From positions 50,953,591-51,017,590 of the forward strand of contig NC_030811.1 in NCBI RefSeq assembly GCF_001704415.2: a stretch of DNA of 64,000 bases, written 5' to 3'. Below, in pieces: positions 11,559 through 23,806 of the stretch. Position 1 is the first letter of the stretch. The number at the start of each line of letters is the position of its first letter. The stretch comes from Capra hircus (taxonomy: Eukaryota > Chordata > Mammalia > Artiodactyla > Bovidae). A model generated the notes under the pieces. It had not been told where the DNA came from. It worked only from the letters and a program-made list of their open reading frames with translations, and did not search any database. Both the position numbers and the translations under genes were made by a program.

Positions 11559-12774
11559 TATACAGATGTATAGATATATTTTAAATCAAACCTGTCCTGT
11601 TTTACTGCAAACTGACCCATCATCATCAAACCTTTAATAAGACTTAATTTGTACATGAATATTTCCTCATGTTGAAGAAGTCCTACTAAATATCAGATGT
11701 ACATTGTAACTTCTCTGTATTGCTACAGGGTAATAAAGGTCTTTTATTTAACATTTATTTTGATAGATTTTAAGTTAGTATTGTATATCAAAATTATTTC
11801 ACTTCTATCAGGTCAAATTATTTCTATTTCTTAAGGAACAACAAAGATATCATCTTTCCTTTTACAAACAACATTATAATATGAATTTTTTAAATGCCAG
11901 ATTTGATTTACACATTTTATATATACTCATGATATAATTATAAAATGCTAATGCCCTGACCCAACAATTTGCCTCTATCAAATGAATCAGGAAGAAAGGT
12001 AAGCTTTTACAGCTGTTACTAAAGTTGTTGTTATAAAACAACAGAACTTCAAGTATACAAATAATATTATCATTCTAGCAATATTTTGTAGGTAATAAAA
12101 GAGAACTACGATGCCATTTCAACATCAAAACACTTTATAACTGTCATTCTCACTGACTGAACAGCTATGTCCTATTTTTCCTATCAGTGGTTACATTGTA
12201 AGGGAAGTAAGAGAGCAGAGAGGTCAACTTCAATGGAAAATTTTATTTCCCTGCTGAGATAAAAACTTTATTTTAAATTATCTGTTAAAAGTAATTAACC
12301 TCCAATTAAAATAAATAAGTTTATATTTAAAAAAGCACTAACAAAAATGCCAAATATCAAAAAGAATAAAACAAAATAAAAGCCCTATTTTCTACTGACT
12401 TTCATTTTACATTGAAAAGATACTATAATGAAAAAGTTAAAACCACTGATACGCTAAATAATTTTTGATGTACATTTAGAATGACTCTTGTTTGAACCAA
12501 GGCTATCTGAAGCTGCCACATACTATATAGTGCTAGGGTTTTCTTTAACTGGGGAATAGGGGTAGAGACAGCAAAGCCTCTTAGGTGGAAAGAAAAGAGA
12601 TACTTTGTACAAACTAACTACTACCCCCTTAAAAGTGGGAGGAGATTGGTTCATAATACTGATCCATGATCTCATAGAGGTTAAACAGAAAAATATGAGT
12701 TTGGAACAGGTTCCTAAATGAGCCATCACTTACAGGCATGTTGGAAGGGCTGGTAACCACCAAGTTAAGGAAAA

Positions 12775-12862
12775 GAGCATGGCTTTGGAGCGATAGGGAC
12801 CTGCACTAACTAAATCCTCAATGTGCCTCTCAGCAGCCTGTGATAACCTCTCTTGCCTCGAC
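12775..12862 (+). repeat. MIR-like fragment
   Basis: 'aaaagagcatggctttggag' followed by 'tgtgataacctctcttgcct' keeps the start and middle order of MIR, but weakly. Confidence 0.4.
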
Positions 12863-13931
12863 TAGTTCAGTGCCACCCACTAAAACCAATTCTGGTCATA
12901 GAGCCCTATGCTTAAAAGGCATATTCAAGATAAAACACTTAGCAGGGCCCTTATTCTCATAAGGCTCTTGTCAATCTGACCCTAGCCCACTTTTTCAGTC
13001 TTTTGTACTCCCTCCTTTCACTCTCTGTGACAGTCCTGATAAACGAGTTGAGTCATGACAATCAAATGAAGAGGAAAGAGATGAAAACAAGGATGTGATT
13101 TCACAAAGTGAGAAAGTATGTTATACAAAAGTATGTTTTATATATATGCATAATCTTAAACCTCATAAAGGCTGCAAATGATCATGAATGATAAACACAG
13201 ATAATATTTATGGGTACAAAGGTAATAGTATTATTCACCCTAGAGGCTGGAACTAGTCTTTCTAAGCCATGATTATCTTGATAGGCCCAAATGTTTTTTG
13301 GAACACACTGAGTTAGAAAATGTGAACCACATAACTGTCAAAGAGTAACAAAGTACAGTTTAACCCAGTAAGTGGTATCAACTTTTCTGCACCTCTGTAA
13401 TCCATTTATCTAAATCCTACTTAGCTGGAGGATCATAGTTCTCATATATCCAAATAGCTCTTTCCAAAGTTTAGATTAATGGTTCAAACAGTAAACACTG
13501 ATGTACAAATTAGCTATCTGGTGTCACATATAAAAACAAAAATTTCATGTGACATATACATCTTCTTGGGAAGAAAACAACACTAAGGAAATTAAGATCA
13601 TGTCAAACAAGTAATTAAAAACTGTCTAAAGATAGATACCCACCTCCCAAGTCCCTAAAAGCCAGAAGTGGCCAAGAATTCCAATGAATTGCTAAAAACA
13701 GATCCGAAATCTCAGTGGAAACAGGAGGCATCATAGTGACAGACAGGGAAGAGCTTAAGGAAATATAAACCAAATCTTCACAGATCCACATAAAAAGGGA
13801 ATGAGAGAATAGTAGTTTTTAAAAAATTGTGGTAGTGGCTAGATGGATCACAAAGTACTTAAAATACAAATTTAAAAGAATGTTATTACCTCAGGCCTCA
13901 AAAAACAAGAATAGAAACGGGAATTTAACTA

Positions 13932-14082
13932 ACCTGGGTTTGATCCCTGGGTTGGGAAGATCCCCTGGAGAAGGGAAAGGCTACCCACTCCAGTATTCTG
14001 GCCTAGAGAATTCTATGGACTGTATAGTCCATGGGGTCGCAAAGAGTCAGACATGATTGATTTTCACTACCACTTTCCCCTC
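13932..14082 (+). mobile_element. Bov-tA SINE, 5' truncated
   Basis: Begins within the tRNA head at the B-box ('gtttgatccctgggttggga') and runs through the BovA body, ending 'gattgattttcactacc', the extended tail of a Bov-tA subtype. Confidence 0.85.
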
Positions 14083-15079
14083 AAATAACTAGAATTTATT
14101 TAGAGCATTAGCTTTTGAAATAAATATAAACGTGTCTTAGGGATTACATTTGGGGATAAATTATATTAGATTTGGGGAAGGCTCTTGCTAATTTTTGACC
14201 TAACATTTAGTATATACCAGTTAGGACTATGAGTGATGGAAGCAGATATTACTATTCATTGATTTTTATAGAAATTAGAAATGAGAAGCTTAACTAACCA
14301 AAGTCACAAGGATTTGAAACCTCCCTCTCCTGGTCTTATGAAATAGAAAAAATTTCTTTACAGAAAAGTAAAATCTTGATCTCAGTTCACATTACTGTAC
14401 AAATTTATATTTCTATAACAGTAACACCTTTATTATCTATGATAATCATAATTTAACATGGACTCTAAATTTTCTGATAAAATCATCTACTTAATTAAGT
14501 CTTAGCAGAAGAAAGAAGACTGTTGATAGTTGTTTATAGTTTACATTTCATGGATACCATTATTACAACTGAACATGTAAATTAGTAACAGAATGCAAAC
14601 TAGCCGCTAAATTAATTTCTAACTTGATAATCCCACTAACCGAAAGGTAGGACCAGTTTTTAGCATCATACATTTATTTCAAATTTATCTGAAATATAAT
14701 AATCATATCTGCCAATTTGATAATTAGGAAAAACCCTAAAATTTGAAAATAATATCAAATGAAATATAAACTTTCAAAAGACACTGATAAGTAATTTCAT
14801 GAGAAAGTTTATATTCAGTGATATTGGACTTTTATGCCTTTTTATCTCAAGTGTTCTTTCTGGAAATGAATGCTATATAACCCTTACTTTATAATATTCA
14901 ACTTCTGACTTGTTTTTCCTAGATAAGAGCAAACTAAGAAAGCTTATATTCTTTAAATTTTAGTATTTAATGGCTTTACTTGTTCAAATAATGAACTTAA
15001 AATTATGTTAACTATGACTAAGTTATTAATTAGCAAATGAAGTTACAGAATGTTATTTTATTGTTTCTAAATGAGTGCA

Positions 15080-15335
15080 GTGATAATAGTGGTTAAGAGC
15101 ATGGACTCTAAACATGTTTTAGGTTCAAATTTCAAAACTGCCATTACCATCTCTGGGACCTTGAACAAGTTACTTAATCTCTCTGTCCTCGGTTTTCCAA
15201 AAATTAAAATAAGTGGGACTAATAATGGTAGCTACCTCACAAAGTTGTAGTTAAATGAGTTAATATAACTTAAGTGGTTAGACAGCTAAGGTGCTTAGAA
15301 TAGTAACACACCAACGTTTGCTGTCACTTTAATCT
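15080..15335 (+). repeat. MIR SINE, near full length
   Basis: Contains 'agtggttaagagcatggact', 'ccttgaacaagttacttaat', 'tctctctgtcctcggttttc', 'ggtagctacctcacaaagtt' and 'gtgcttagaatagtaacaca' in MIR order. It is one of the best preserved MIR copies here. Confidence 0.88.
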
Positions 15336-15767
15336 GTAAAAGAAGTTGATAAAAGAGTTGTGCACATTTCATTGTTATCTAAATTTTTCTTTAAAATATT
15401 TGAAGGACAAAACATATTTTCTTCCCTTCAAAACTTGCACAACCCTAATGGTCTTAACTTTTCAGATATTCTACAATTAGAGCCTGGAGGTAAACAATTC
15501 CTAAGGTAAAAGGCCACACAGATGAAAGTTTTCTCTTTCCTAATTTGATAAAACACAGTTGTGTTGACTTTTAAGGCACTATGAAATTTAGAGCATTTGT
15601 CAAATAATAGAATTATTAATTACTCTTAGGCTGTAATATTACAATTCTCAGCTATTTTTTTCTCTATTTGTCTTCAGCTTGTTCTGTACCAAAAAAGGGA
15701 GGTGGCATAAAATGCCCCCCAAAACCCTCATGCAATAGAAGTTTATACAACTAAACACCAATACTAC

Positions 15768-15851
15768 CTTTATCACTTCCATAATAATAGAACACTGTTT
15801 TACTGAGAGCACACCACCGTTTCTGCCATTCAAATCCCAGAAAACTGTGAT
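15768..15851 (-). CDS. SKAP2: SKAP2 exon: first beta strands of the PH domain
   Basis: The exon is 84 bases, encoding (D)HSFLGFEWQKRWCALSK and TVFYYYGSDK. It carries the PH strand 1-2 region and the Arg in WQKRW. By my count from the human protein this Arg is residue 140, reported as needed for 3'-phosphoinositide binding, and the split Asp at the exon start is Asp129, reported to control the autoinhibited state. Both are retained. The acceptor has a long pyrimidine tract ending TTTATTGTAG; the donor is AAG|GTAGTA. An out-of-phase ATG frame on the same strand (15648-15833) is spurious. Confidence 0.96.
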
Positions 15852-15904
15852 CTACAATAAAGGGAGAAAAGAAACAGTTTAGATAATATATATTACCTTT
15901 ATAA

Positions 15905-15990
15905 ATATAGTGTGATTTCCCTACTGTAAAAGGAAAAGTTAGTTATTATGATTTCTAAGGTTCCTTTTAGCTGTAAAATTCTATGACTAA
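15905..15990 (+). repeat. MIR tail fragment
   Basis: 'gatttctaaggttcctttta' followed by 'gctgtaaaattctatgac' is the 3' end signature of MIR-type SINEs. Confidence 0.6.
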
Positions 15991-16149
15991 TTAGTTTGTG
16001 TCTTCTTTTCCAAGACACGAACAAAGCTAAAAGGAATACACTGAAGCAGAGATGGGGCTGCTATATTTGTGGGATCAACTACATGGCTAACAAACTTTCC
16101 TGACAGGAATAGTCAAAAAGGCATTTGACTATAAGGTCTTAAGATAATT

Positions 16150-16262
16150 GATTCATCTGGGTCACATTTTCTCATCTGTCATAAAAAGGAGGGAGGAGGA
16201 GTCGACCTAGATTATTTCTGTTATCTCTTTCGGCTTTAAAATTCAGCTAGGAAAGCTAAGAA
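16150..16262 (+). repeat. MIR tail fragment
   Basis: 'ctgggtcacattttctcatc', 'tgtcataaaaaggag' and 'tcggctttaaaattcagc' follow MIR 3' order. Confidence 0.6.
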
Positions 16263-16798
16263 AAGCAAATGGAATACAGGAAGCCCAAAGGGACCTCCTG
16301 AGAGATAAACTGAATGGTAATGAAGAGGCTTTCTGCTTTTCATTTCTTATATCATGATACTACCTCCATATTTCATTTCTATTATATATTGGTGTTGAAA
16401 GAGTGAGACCATATGGTCAACTCTCAATTATCTTAGCCAATAGAGAGGAACACTGAATGAATAACAGAAAATGGCAGAAAAATATGCTAAGCTTGATCTG
16501 AACCATAGCAAACATGGCATATGTCAGATTAGGAAAAAGATAACCCTCTGCTCAGCCAAGGGGGATAATAGTGAGAAGTCCCACCTTGGAGATACAGTCA
16601 AGGCAGGAAAAGGCAGGAAACAGCTTCTGAATCATCTACAAATACCCAATGTTGACAACAATAAACTTGATCAAATGTTTTATTTTGTTCTTAGAAAGTA
16701 CTCTGAGCTGAAAGCTGTATTTTGTAGTTGGGATAATGTCATTAGATTTTCTTAGAGTCTTAGATTTTTAGAGTTTTCATTAGAATCATATAATTTAC

Positions 16799-16876
16799 CT
16801 TTTCTGCGTTTTTCAAGGTAGCCAGCCTTTAACACAAAAGGAAGGTCCTGGGCTGCAATTGGAGGAAACTGGTTTC
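16799..16876 (-). CDS. SKAP2: SKAP2 exon: entry into the PH domain
   Basis: The exon is 78 bases. It opens with the last two bases of a codon (xGA), then encodes NQFPPIAAQDLPF, VLKAGYLEKRRK and the first base of the Asp codon. GYLEKRR is the start of PH strand 1. It is the most 5' exon found. The acceptor CCTACCTTCCATAG has a T/C-rich tract upstream and the donor is AAG|GTAAAT. The Asn (AAC) replaces the Ala that I recall at this place in human SKAP2. Confidence 0.95.
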
Positions 16877-17255
16877 CTATGGAAGGTAGGGAGCAAAAAA
16901 AGCAGTGAGTAATCCCTTTTAGAAAAATCAAATATCAGATCTCATTAGATTCAGTATATTTTTAATTACTCAAATTAATTAAATCCAAGTCTATTAGTTT
17001 TATTTCATATGTATTCCATAGACTAGTCCCTCTCCACCTCCTGTGAATCTCAAGAGCAAAAAAATATTCTGTACTGTTACATCTTAATATACTATGCTTC
17101 CAAATGCACAATAATATTATGTAACTTAATGATCTCTAAAGGGTAATACTTTTTGACCTGCATTCTCTAAGGAATGGACTAGGACACTGTTATAAATAAT
17201 AGTGTTCAATATCTTTATAAATTCATTGGAAATATACTACAGTTGCTTCAGCATT

Positions 17256-17268
17256 TTACTAGAATGCT
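17256..17268. repeat. TSD, left copy
   Basis: 13 bases, ttactagaatgct, repeated exactly at 17545-17557 around a Bov-A2. Confidence 0.92.
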
Positions 17269-17544
17269 GCTGCTGCTGCTGCTAAGTCACTTCAGTCGTG
17301 TCCGACTCTGTGCGACCCCACAGATGGCAGCCCACCAGGCTCCCCTGTCCCTGGGATTCTCCAGGCAAGAACACTGGAGTGGGTTGCCATTGCCTTCTCC
17401 AATGCGTGAAAGTGAAAAGTGAAAGTGAAGTCGCTCCGGAATGTCCTACCCTCAGCGACCCCATAGACTGCAGCCTTCCAGGCTCCTCCGCCCAAGGGAT
17501 TTTCCAGGCAAGAGTACTAGAGTGGGGTGCCATTGCCTTCTCCG
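17269..17544 (-). mobile_element. Bov-A2 SINE, full length with TSD
   Basis: Reverse orientation: GCA-repeat tail, BovA unit, 'aaagtgaaaagtgaaagtga' linker, second BovA unit, ending 'gccattgccttctcc'. A perfect 13-base TSD shows a single retrotransposition event. The short chance ORFs on both strands across it come from the SINE. Confidence 0.96.
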
Positions 17545-19364
17545 TTACTAGAATGCTAACAAGTGAAAATAACCAGTCCAATGACAGTTTCCATGGAATA
17601 CACCAATAAAAACAGTCTTAAAATAGTTTATGATAAATAATGTTTTGATAGGAAGCTTATTATATACAAATTAATCACAGAGTTACCAACTGGTTTTTTA
17701 AAAAATATCCAGTAGCTATAAAATCATGTTATTTTTCCTTAAGAAACTAAAATTCAAATTAAAGTACTAATTTCATTTCCCCGGTGGATCAATTTTGCTC
17801 AGTAAACACAAAACAATTATCATTAAAATATATTTAAAAATGGAGTAATAATTTTGAAATACATATAAAATTTTAAGGAAACTCAGTGGGAAAGTTTGAA
17901 CAACTGTCCAATCAATGTATCCATTTAATCCACTGAAGGTAAAAGTTATTTAGTATAGTATTTTTGTACATAAAATAAAACTAACATAAAGGAATCTTAT
18001 CTATGTGAGTAAGTCCTGGTTAACCACTAAATTAAAGAAGGTGACTATAGTTTGACTTGCTTTTTTAAAAGAAAAGAAAAAAATGATTAATAGCATCTTT
18101 TAAATTAAACTAGGTTATACCAACATACAGAAATATTATATCACATAGAAATATGAAATTTTAGCTAATATAAAACCATTTAGGAAAATTGTCTTTCTAA
18201 ATAAGATTCCTGAAAACAAAGTATTTACCTCTTCAACTAAGCAAGATGATAGTTTAGTTTTTGTGGAAGTATGCTTGGACTCAGTCTTTTACGTAACTGG
18301 CACAGAGAGTTCTTAAGTGAACTATACAAAATCCCTTTGTAGGAAGCATCATTTGGATGACATTGCAGAATGAGAAAGCAAACATACTAATTAAATATTT
18401 AATATGATTATTGTATGTCATGCAAAAATGTCTACGTGGTTTGTGCACAGTGGTAAAAATAGAAAATTCACTGCAAACATCCCATAAATAATTTTGAGTC
18501 TTTTGGATGATGGAAACAAACTCTTAAGCACACATTTATGGATGAAATTAAGCTACCCAAGGAAGAGGCAACTTTTCAGTCTTAGGTCTAATACAAAAGG
18601 GTACAAGGAGCGATTAATTACCTCTACTTGGCTAGATAAGGCTCATGGAGAAATAGAGCCATGACCCTCTCATATCCATTGGGGCATAAAATAAATGTTC
18701 TTTACATATAAAAGAAATGCTCTAAATCTTAAGAAGAAACTTTACATTCTAAAGAGAAATGGGTACCTTTAGCATAGCTTTCAACTTTAAAAAGTTACTG
18801 GTCCAGAAAAAAGGAGGGGAAGAAGTGGAAGAGAAGAAAGGGAAATAGAATTTACAAAGGTGAATATATATAACGCAAAGCTCTTGCTTTAAGAAAAATG
18901 TTGATTAAATTTCCATCTGGTAAATCAATAAAATTTGATGTCACAAGCAACACTTATTCTGAATTCTAAATTCATGCCTCTAATATAAAATCTTTTATTT
19001 CATTCCTAAAGGGGAAAAACAAATTTTCTGACTAAACTCCTTTTGTTATTTGTCCAACACCTAGGTTTTGTTTAACATACACATGAATTTTTTAAAAAGT
19101 AAAAGTAAAGTAATAGTAATCCCTTTAAATACTTCAGATTTTAAGTTCTTAGAAGAACCATTTGACTTGTATAACACCATAAACATATAAACACTTAATA
19201 CTTTTTGATGGAAGAAATTGAACATTTGTAACAAGATATAAAAAGTAATAATTTCTCTTTAAAAAAATATGAACTCTCAGATCATTTAGACCTCATATCA
19301 CTGTACCTAGAATGATCAACAGTATGCTACCATTTAAGGAGATACACACTGATTCAAATAATTA

Positions 19365-19757
19365 ATGTTGTTCAGTTGCTCAATTGTATCCAACTCCTTG
19401 TGACCCCACAGACTACAACACGATAGGCTCCCCTGTCCTTCACTATCTGCCAGAGTACGCTCATGCCCATTAAGCTGGTGATGCCATCCAACCATCTCAT
19501 TCTCTGTTGCCCCCTTCTCCTCCTGCCTTCAATCCTTTCCAGCATCAGGGCCTTTTCAATGAGTCAGCTCCTTGCACCAGGTGGCCAAAATATTGGAGCT
19601 TCAGCTTCAGCATCAGCCCTTCTAATGAATACTCAGGACTGATTTCCTTTAGATTGACTGGTTTGACCTCCCTGCAGTCCAGGGGATGCAAAAGAGTCTT
19701 CTCCAGGACCACAGTTTAGAAGCATCAGTTCTTTGGTACTCAGCCTTCTTTATGGTC
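19365..19757 (-). mobile_element. BovB LINE 3' end, 5' truncated, with TSD
   Basis: Antisense copy of the last 390 or so bases of BovB (end of the reverse-transcriptase ORF and tail): 'gttcagttgctcaattgtat', 'gatgccatccaaccatctca', 'ttggagcttcagcttcagca'. Flanked by a 10-base TSD caaataatta at 19355-19364 and 19758-19767. The coding frame is broken; it is a dead copy. Confidence 0.92.
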
Positions 19758-19783
19758 CAAATAATTATTAATAAGACTACCAC

Positions 19784-19866
19784 AGACAGAGGTGCCTGGT
19801 GGGCTACAGTCGGTGGGATTGCAAAGAGTCAGACAACCACTGAGCAACTAACACACACACACACAC
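19784..19866 (+). mobile_element. Bov-tA 3' fragment with (AC)n tail
   Basis: 'gaggtgcctggtgggctaca' to 'cactgagcaactaacacaca' is the last third of a Bov-tA, ending in an AC dinucleotide run. Confidence 0.8.
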
Positions 19867-20084
19867 AAATGCAGCTATGCTGATACATGAAGAAAAGAAA
19901 GGTAAAGCTAATATAAACCTATCTGGCAGGTAACAAAGAGTTGCTGAAAATCTACCAAACACAATCATATTATCTCACCAAGAGAAACTATGCCTCACAG
20001 CCAATTACAACATTCCAACAAACTCACTATTATCAACTGTTTCACTACCAAAATTCACACCCTTGTCTCAAAAATAAGATTAGC

Positions 20085-20145
20085 ACTGAGCTTTAATCCT
20101 TTGGCACAGGATTAGGCATTCAGTAAATGTTGGCTTTTATTAATT
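20085..20145 (+). repeat. MIR 3' fragment
   Basis: 'ggcacaggattaggcattca' followed by 'gtaaatgttggcttttatta' is the classical MIR end. Confidence 0.6.
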
Positions 20146-21397
20146 ATAATTAAGTATTATTATTATACTTAGTATAACTATTAATTCAAATGAATGGTTA
20201 CCAATGTGACTATAAGACTATTTAATGTTGCCTAGGGAATTTTAATCAGAAAAATGAAAAGCATGATTTGGTAACTGTATGAGTTAAGCATTACAGTTAT
20301 TTTAAAAGCAACTTGATGATTTCTTTCTGAGTATATGAAAGTGGTTGATAGAGAAATTATATCTTAACTCAAAGGAGAAAATATAATTAACCTATACTCC
20401 AGGGCAGCTTATTTATACTGCAGACTATCACCGCATAGCTTTCTAAAGTGGCCAAAAATTTTCAATACCCTGACAAAATAAACATATACTGACAAAGACA
20501 AGTCTTCTTTTTATAATATGAGCATGTATTTCTTATATAATAGTCCAACTTTTCTAAACCATATCAATATTAGACATTAAAACTAATACCCTACAAGAGC
20601 AGGCAAGGAATGTGTCTTCTTCCAATTTGGCATTTTGCAATCTGAATTATGCAAAATGGTAACAATGTCACAAAAAATTCAACGAAACAAGTATGCATGC
20701 CTAAAATATCCTACTAACTCAGTGGGAAAAAGGAAGCAGTGAAATCCAAATTTTCTTATAGTTAGGTAGGTATCAATATTTTATTTACAAGGCCACTGTT
20801 TTTAAAAGATAACTCAAGAATTCTAGACTGTGTCTTGAAACTTTTGTCTTAAAATCAAACTGTGTTATATAGTGGACATAGTGCACCAGCAAGCTAAAGG
20901 AATGGATTCTAGAACAGAGAAGAGTTCCAAAGCATGAAAATATTAAAAAAAAAAAAAATCACCTAAAACCTAAGTAAGGTATTACCCAATTTTAGTAATT
21001 TTATTAATCTACAGTTTTAATTTTTTCCATTGAAACTAGGAGGAAAAATACTGAAATCTTTAAATATAGCCATGTATTTAAAAAATAAGTTCTATCTTTT
21101 AAAATGCCTTAAATGTTAAAATATTTAATAACAATATTTAATAAAATATTAAATAATATCCCCATTCTAAGATTCCATGACATACACACACATTGATATC
21201 TTCTTGCACTTTCAATAACAAATGGCCAAGGATCAAGATGGATTTAACTTTCAAAATATCTAAAGTGAAAATTGTTCACAACATATTTTCATAGAACAAT
21301 GGATAACTGCCTTTAGATCTGGCATAGAATTGTCATGTCATTTCAAAGGTTTAATTTCTAACTAGAATCGTGGCCTGGAATAGCTGTGAAAGAAAAT

Positions 21398-21406
21398 AAA
21401 TACATA
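21398..21406. repeat. TSD, left copy of L1 insertion
   Basis: aaatacata, repeated at 21699-21707. Extending left gives 15 matching positions with one mismatch. Confidence 0.75.
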
Positions 21407-21698
21407 GACTGGTGATTCGATTCTTACATGATAGTATACATGTTTCAATGCCATTCTCCCAAATCATCCCACCCTCTCCCTCTCCCTCTGAGTCCAAAAG
21501 TCCGCTATACACATCTGTGTCTTTTTTGCTGTGGGGATGACCCAGAGGGATGTTGTGGGGAGGGAGGTGGGAGGGGGGTTCATATTTGGGATCGCATGTA
21601 CACCCGTGGTGGATTCATGTCAATGTATGGCAAAACCAATACAGTATTGTAAAGTAAAATAAAGTAAAAATAAAAATTTAATAGAAAAAAAAGAAAAG
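21407..21698 (+). mobile_element. Ruminant L1 3' end with 5' inversion
   Basis: Left part (about 21407-21530) is the reverse complement of the L1 segment found in direct orientation at 42614-42690 ('tgatagtatacatgtttcaa', 'ccattctcccaaatcatccc'). The right part (from 'tggggatgacccagagggat') is sense and matches 42746-42890, ending in the 'aaagtaaaataaagtaaaaa' tail. About 40 bases present at 42697-42745 are missing at the junction. The 9-base TSD brackets both parts. This is the product expected from twin priming. Confidence 0.88.
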
Positions 21699-23512
21699 AA
21701 ATACATAATTATTTGTCATATTCTACTAACTCAATTTACATGGAAAATTTGGAATCTCAAATCTTTTCATCAGTTTTTTTTAGTGGCAACGTGAAAATTA
21801 TGTATTCAAAGGACACATGAAACGACAGTAACACTTAAGAAAAGAACTACTACAGGAACTAAAAGATTACTACTTGTGTTTCCTTAGCATAGTCCTTTTA
21901 CAGAGTTTATTTTCTCATGTATCACTACTACTCTCTTCAGAGAGGATTAATCAATGAATATACTAGTACTGGTGATCCCTAAGTCTATCAAGATACTTAC
22001 TTTAAATAGAAAAAAGGCTTATACTTGGTTAGACACAAAGATGGTCAGCTTCCAATTAGCAGGACCATAGAATCCCCAGAGGTAGTTAAGCCTTGGCTAC
22101 CAGATTCAAAGACTGATAAGGCCCCTGTGATGACACCGGGGCAAAAATAGAAGTTGAAACTCACAGGTTTGCCATCTGTTAGTCTCTCCACCCCCTCTAT
22201 AAAATGGCAAGTCATCTTGAAAGCTACTCAGCAAAAGCTGAATAACTATTAGGGTAATCCACATGTGCCTTTATTAACTGTTTCTTGATATGGAAATTCC
22301 AATAGCCTCATGAGAATCATCAATAGGTCTATCTGAAACCAAAGAAGATAATAACTCAGTATTACAGCTCTGTGCTCACAGGAAACGCTTCATGAATATG
22401 GTCCAAAAGATATATTAAATGCTTGTTCAGAATCCAAACAAAAGCTATATTATATCAACTATATATAAGTAACTGTGGCTGATACTGATTTTCATGGAAA
22501 TCTGTCAATATGTAAAATTCAAGTGGCAATAATAGAAAAATTAAGAATCAGAATTAAGAGAAATCTGAAATCATGGGGGTTCATCAATAACCACTAAAAT
22601 AGCAGTCAAAAAGCCATAGATTGAAAGTATGTATGGATTATGTTATCCATAAAGTTATATTATACCCACTCACTTAAAACTGCTTCTTTTACTTAAGAAG
22701 TATGGCCAGGATTTGAACTATCTAATTACATATCTGAAGACTGCTTTTTTAGATAAATTTTTAGTATAGGACTACTGTCCTTAGCTCATAAATTTAGATG
22801 TAAAAATAATATCTCTTGAAGATTTCTGATTCTTTGGTCCAGTGATAGACCTTAAGCTGTAACATTTTTTAATACATTAAAATTATTGCTTATAGAATTT
22901 AAAAAATGCTTTTATCCAAAAATTCCAGATACACCAATTTGTGAAAATGCTTGTAAGACTCTTTCAGTTACTTATAGGGATAAAAGCATATCAATGTACT
23001 AAATCCATCATTTTAAAATAAAGGTCAATATGAGTAATTTCACTTTATAAACAAGACTTCTTTTTCATATATTTATAATACTGGGTACTCTTTATACTTT
23101 TATATTTTGGTAAAAGCTACTTTTTAATAATACATCATTAGATTCCACAGAAATAAGTTAAATCAAATTTCATCTCCTATATACAGTTACTTCTCAGCTA
23201 CTTTGTGTCTGACTATATCTTTTTTTTTTTTTTAGTGGTTAAAAACAACAAAATTTCTAATCTTCAAGTTCTGGAGGTCAGAAGTCCAGAAAGTGTCTCA
23301 TGGGCTAAAATCAGGGTGTCAGCAAGACTGTGTTCCTTCTGGAGCCTGGAGGACAGACTCTATTTCCTTCCCTTTCCAGCCCCTAAAGGCTGACCTATTT
23401 CACTGGCTATTGGCCTCCTTCCATCTTTAAAGCCAGCAATGGTCATTTGAGTCTTTTTCACAATGTCTTCTTTCTGGTTCCAATTCTTTTGCCTCCTTCT
23501 TCTCATTTAAAG

Positions 23513-23645
23513 TAAAAAGTGAAAGTGAGGTCGTTTAGTCGTGTCTGACTCTTTGTGACTCCATGGACGGTAGCCTATCAGGATCCTCTGTCCATGGAAT
23601 TTTCCAGGCAAGAGTATTGGAGTAGGTTGCCGTTTCCTTCTCCAG
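23513..23645 (-). mobile_element. BovA-type SINE with TSD
   Basis: One BovA unit in reverse ('gaggtcgtttagtcgtgtct', 'ccatggaattttccaggcaa', 'gttgccgtttccttctcca'). Perfect 14-base TSD cttctcatttaaag at 23499-23512 and 23646-23659. Confidence 0.9.
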
Positions 23646-23678
23646 CTTCTCATTTAAAGGTTCCTGTATTTACATTAT

Positions 23679-23806
23679 GGGCTTCCTTTATAGCTCAGTT
23701 GGTAAAGAATCTGCCTGCAATGCAGGAGACCCAGGTTCAATTCCTGTGTCGGGAAGATTTCCTGGAGAAGGAAATGGCAACCCACTCCAGTATTCTTGCC
23801 TGGCCT
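23679..23806 (+). mobile_element. Bov-tA SINE, 3' truncated
   Basis: Head with A-box ('tagctcagttggtaaagaat') and B-box ('ggttcaattcctg'), body to 'agtattcttgcctggc', then LTR sequence resumes ('ctacctggataatctcc'). Confidence 0.85.

Larger units (their letters stand above)
4020..15767 (-). other. SKAP2: SKAP2 intron, about 11.7 kb
   Basis: Intron splitting the PH domain coding region between residues GSDK and DKQQ. It is filled by old L2, MIR and hAT fragments and young ruminant SINEs listed separately. Stretches 4020-5630, 7330-8330, 11640-12770 and 14090-15070 are AT-rich and I see nothing identifiable in them. At 5930-6300 there is a slightly more GC-rich unassigned block, and 12955-13040 is weakly L2-like. 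Confidence 0.9.
15852..16798 (-). other. SKAP2: SKAP2 intron, 947 bases
   Basis: Intron between the two most 5' exons in the window. It contains two MIR-type tails (15905-15990 and 16150-16260). A 94-codon plus-strand frame at 16471-16755 has no recognisable features and is most likely chance. Confidence 0.88.

Noticed and set aside
16471..16755. 94-codon open frame in a SKAP2 intron
   Set aside because: No motif, no splice or promoter context, and lies on the strand opposite to SKAP2; consistent with chance in AT-rich sequence.
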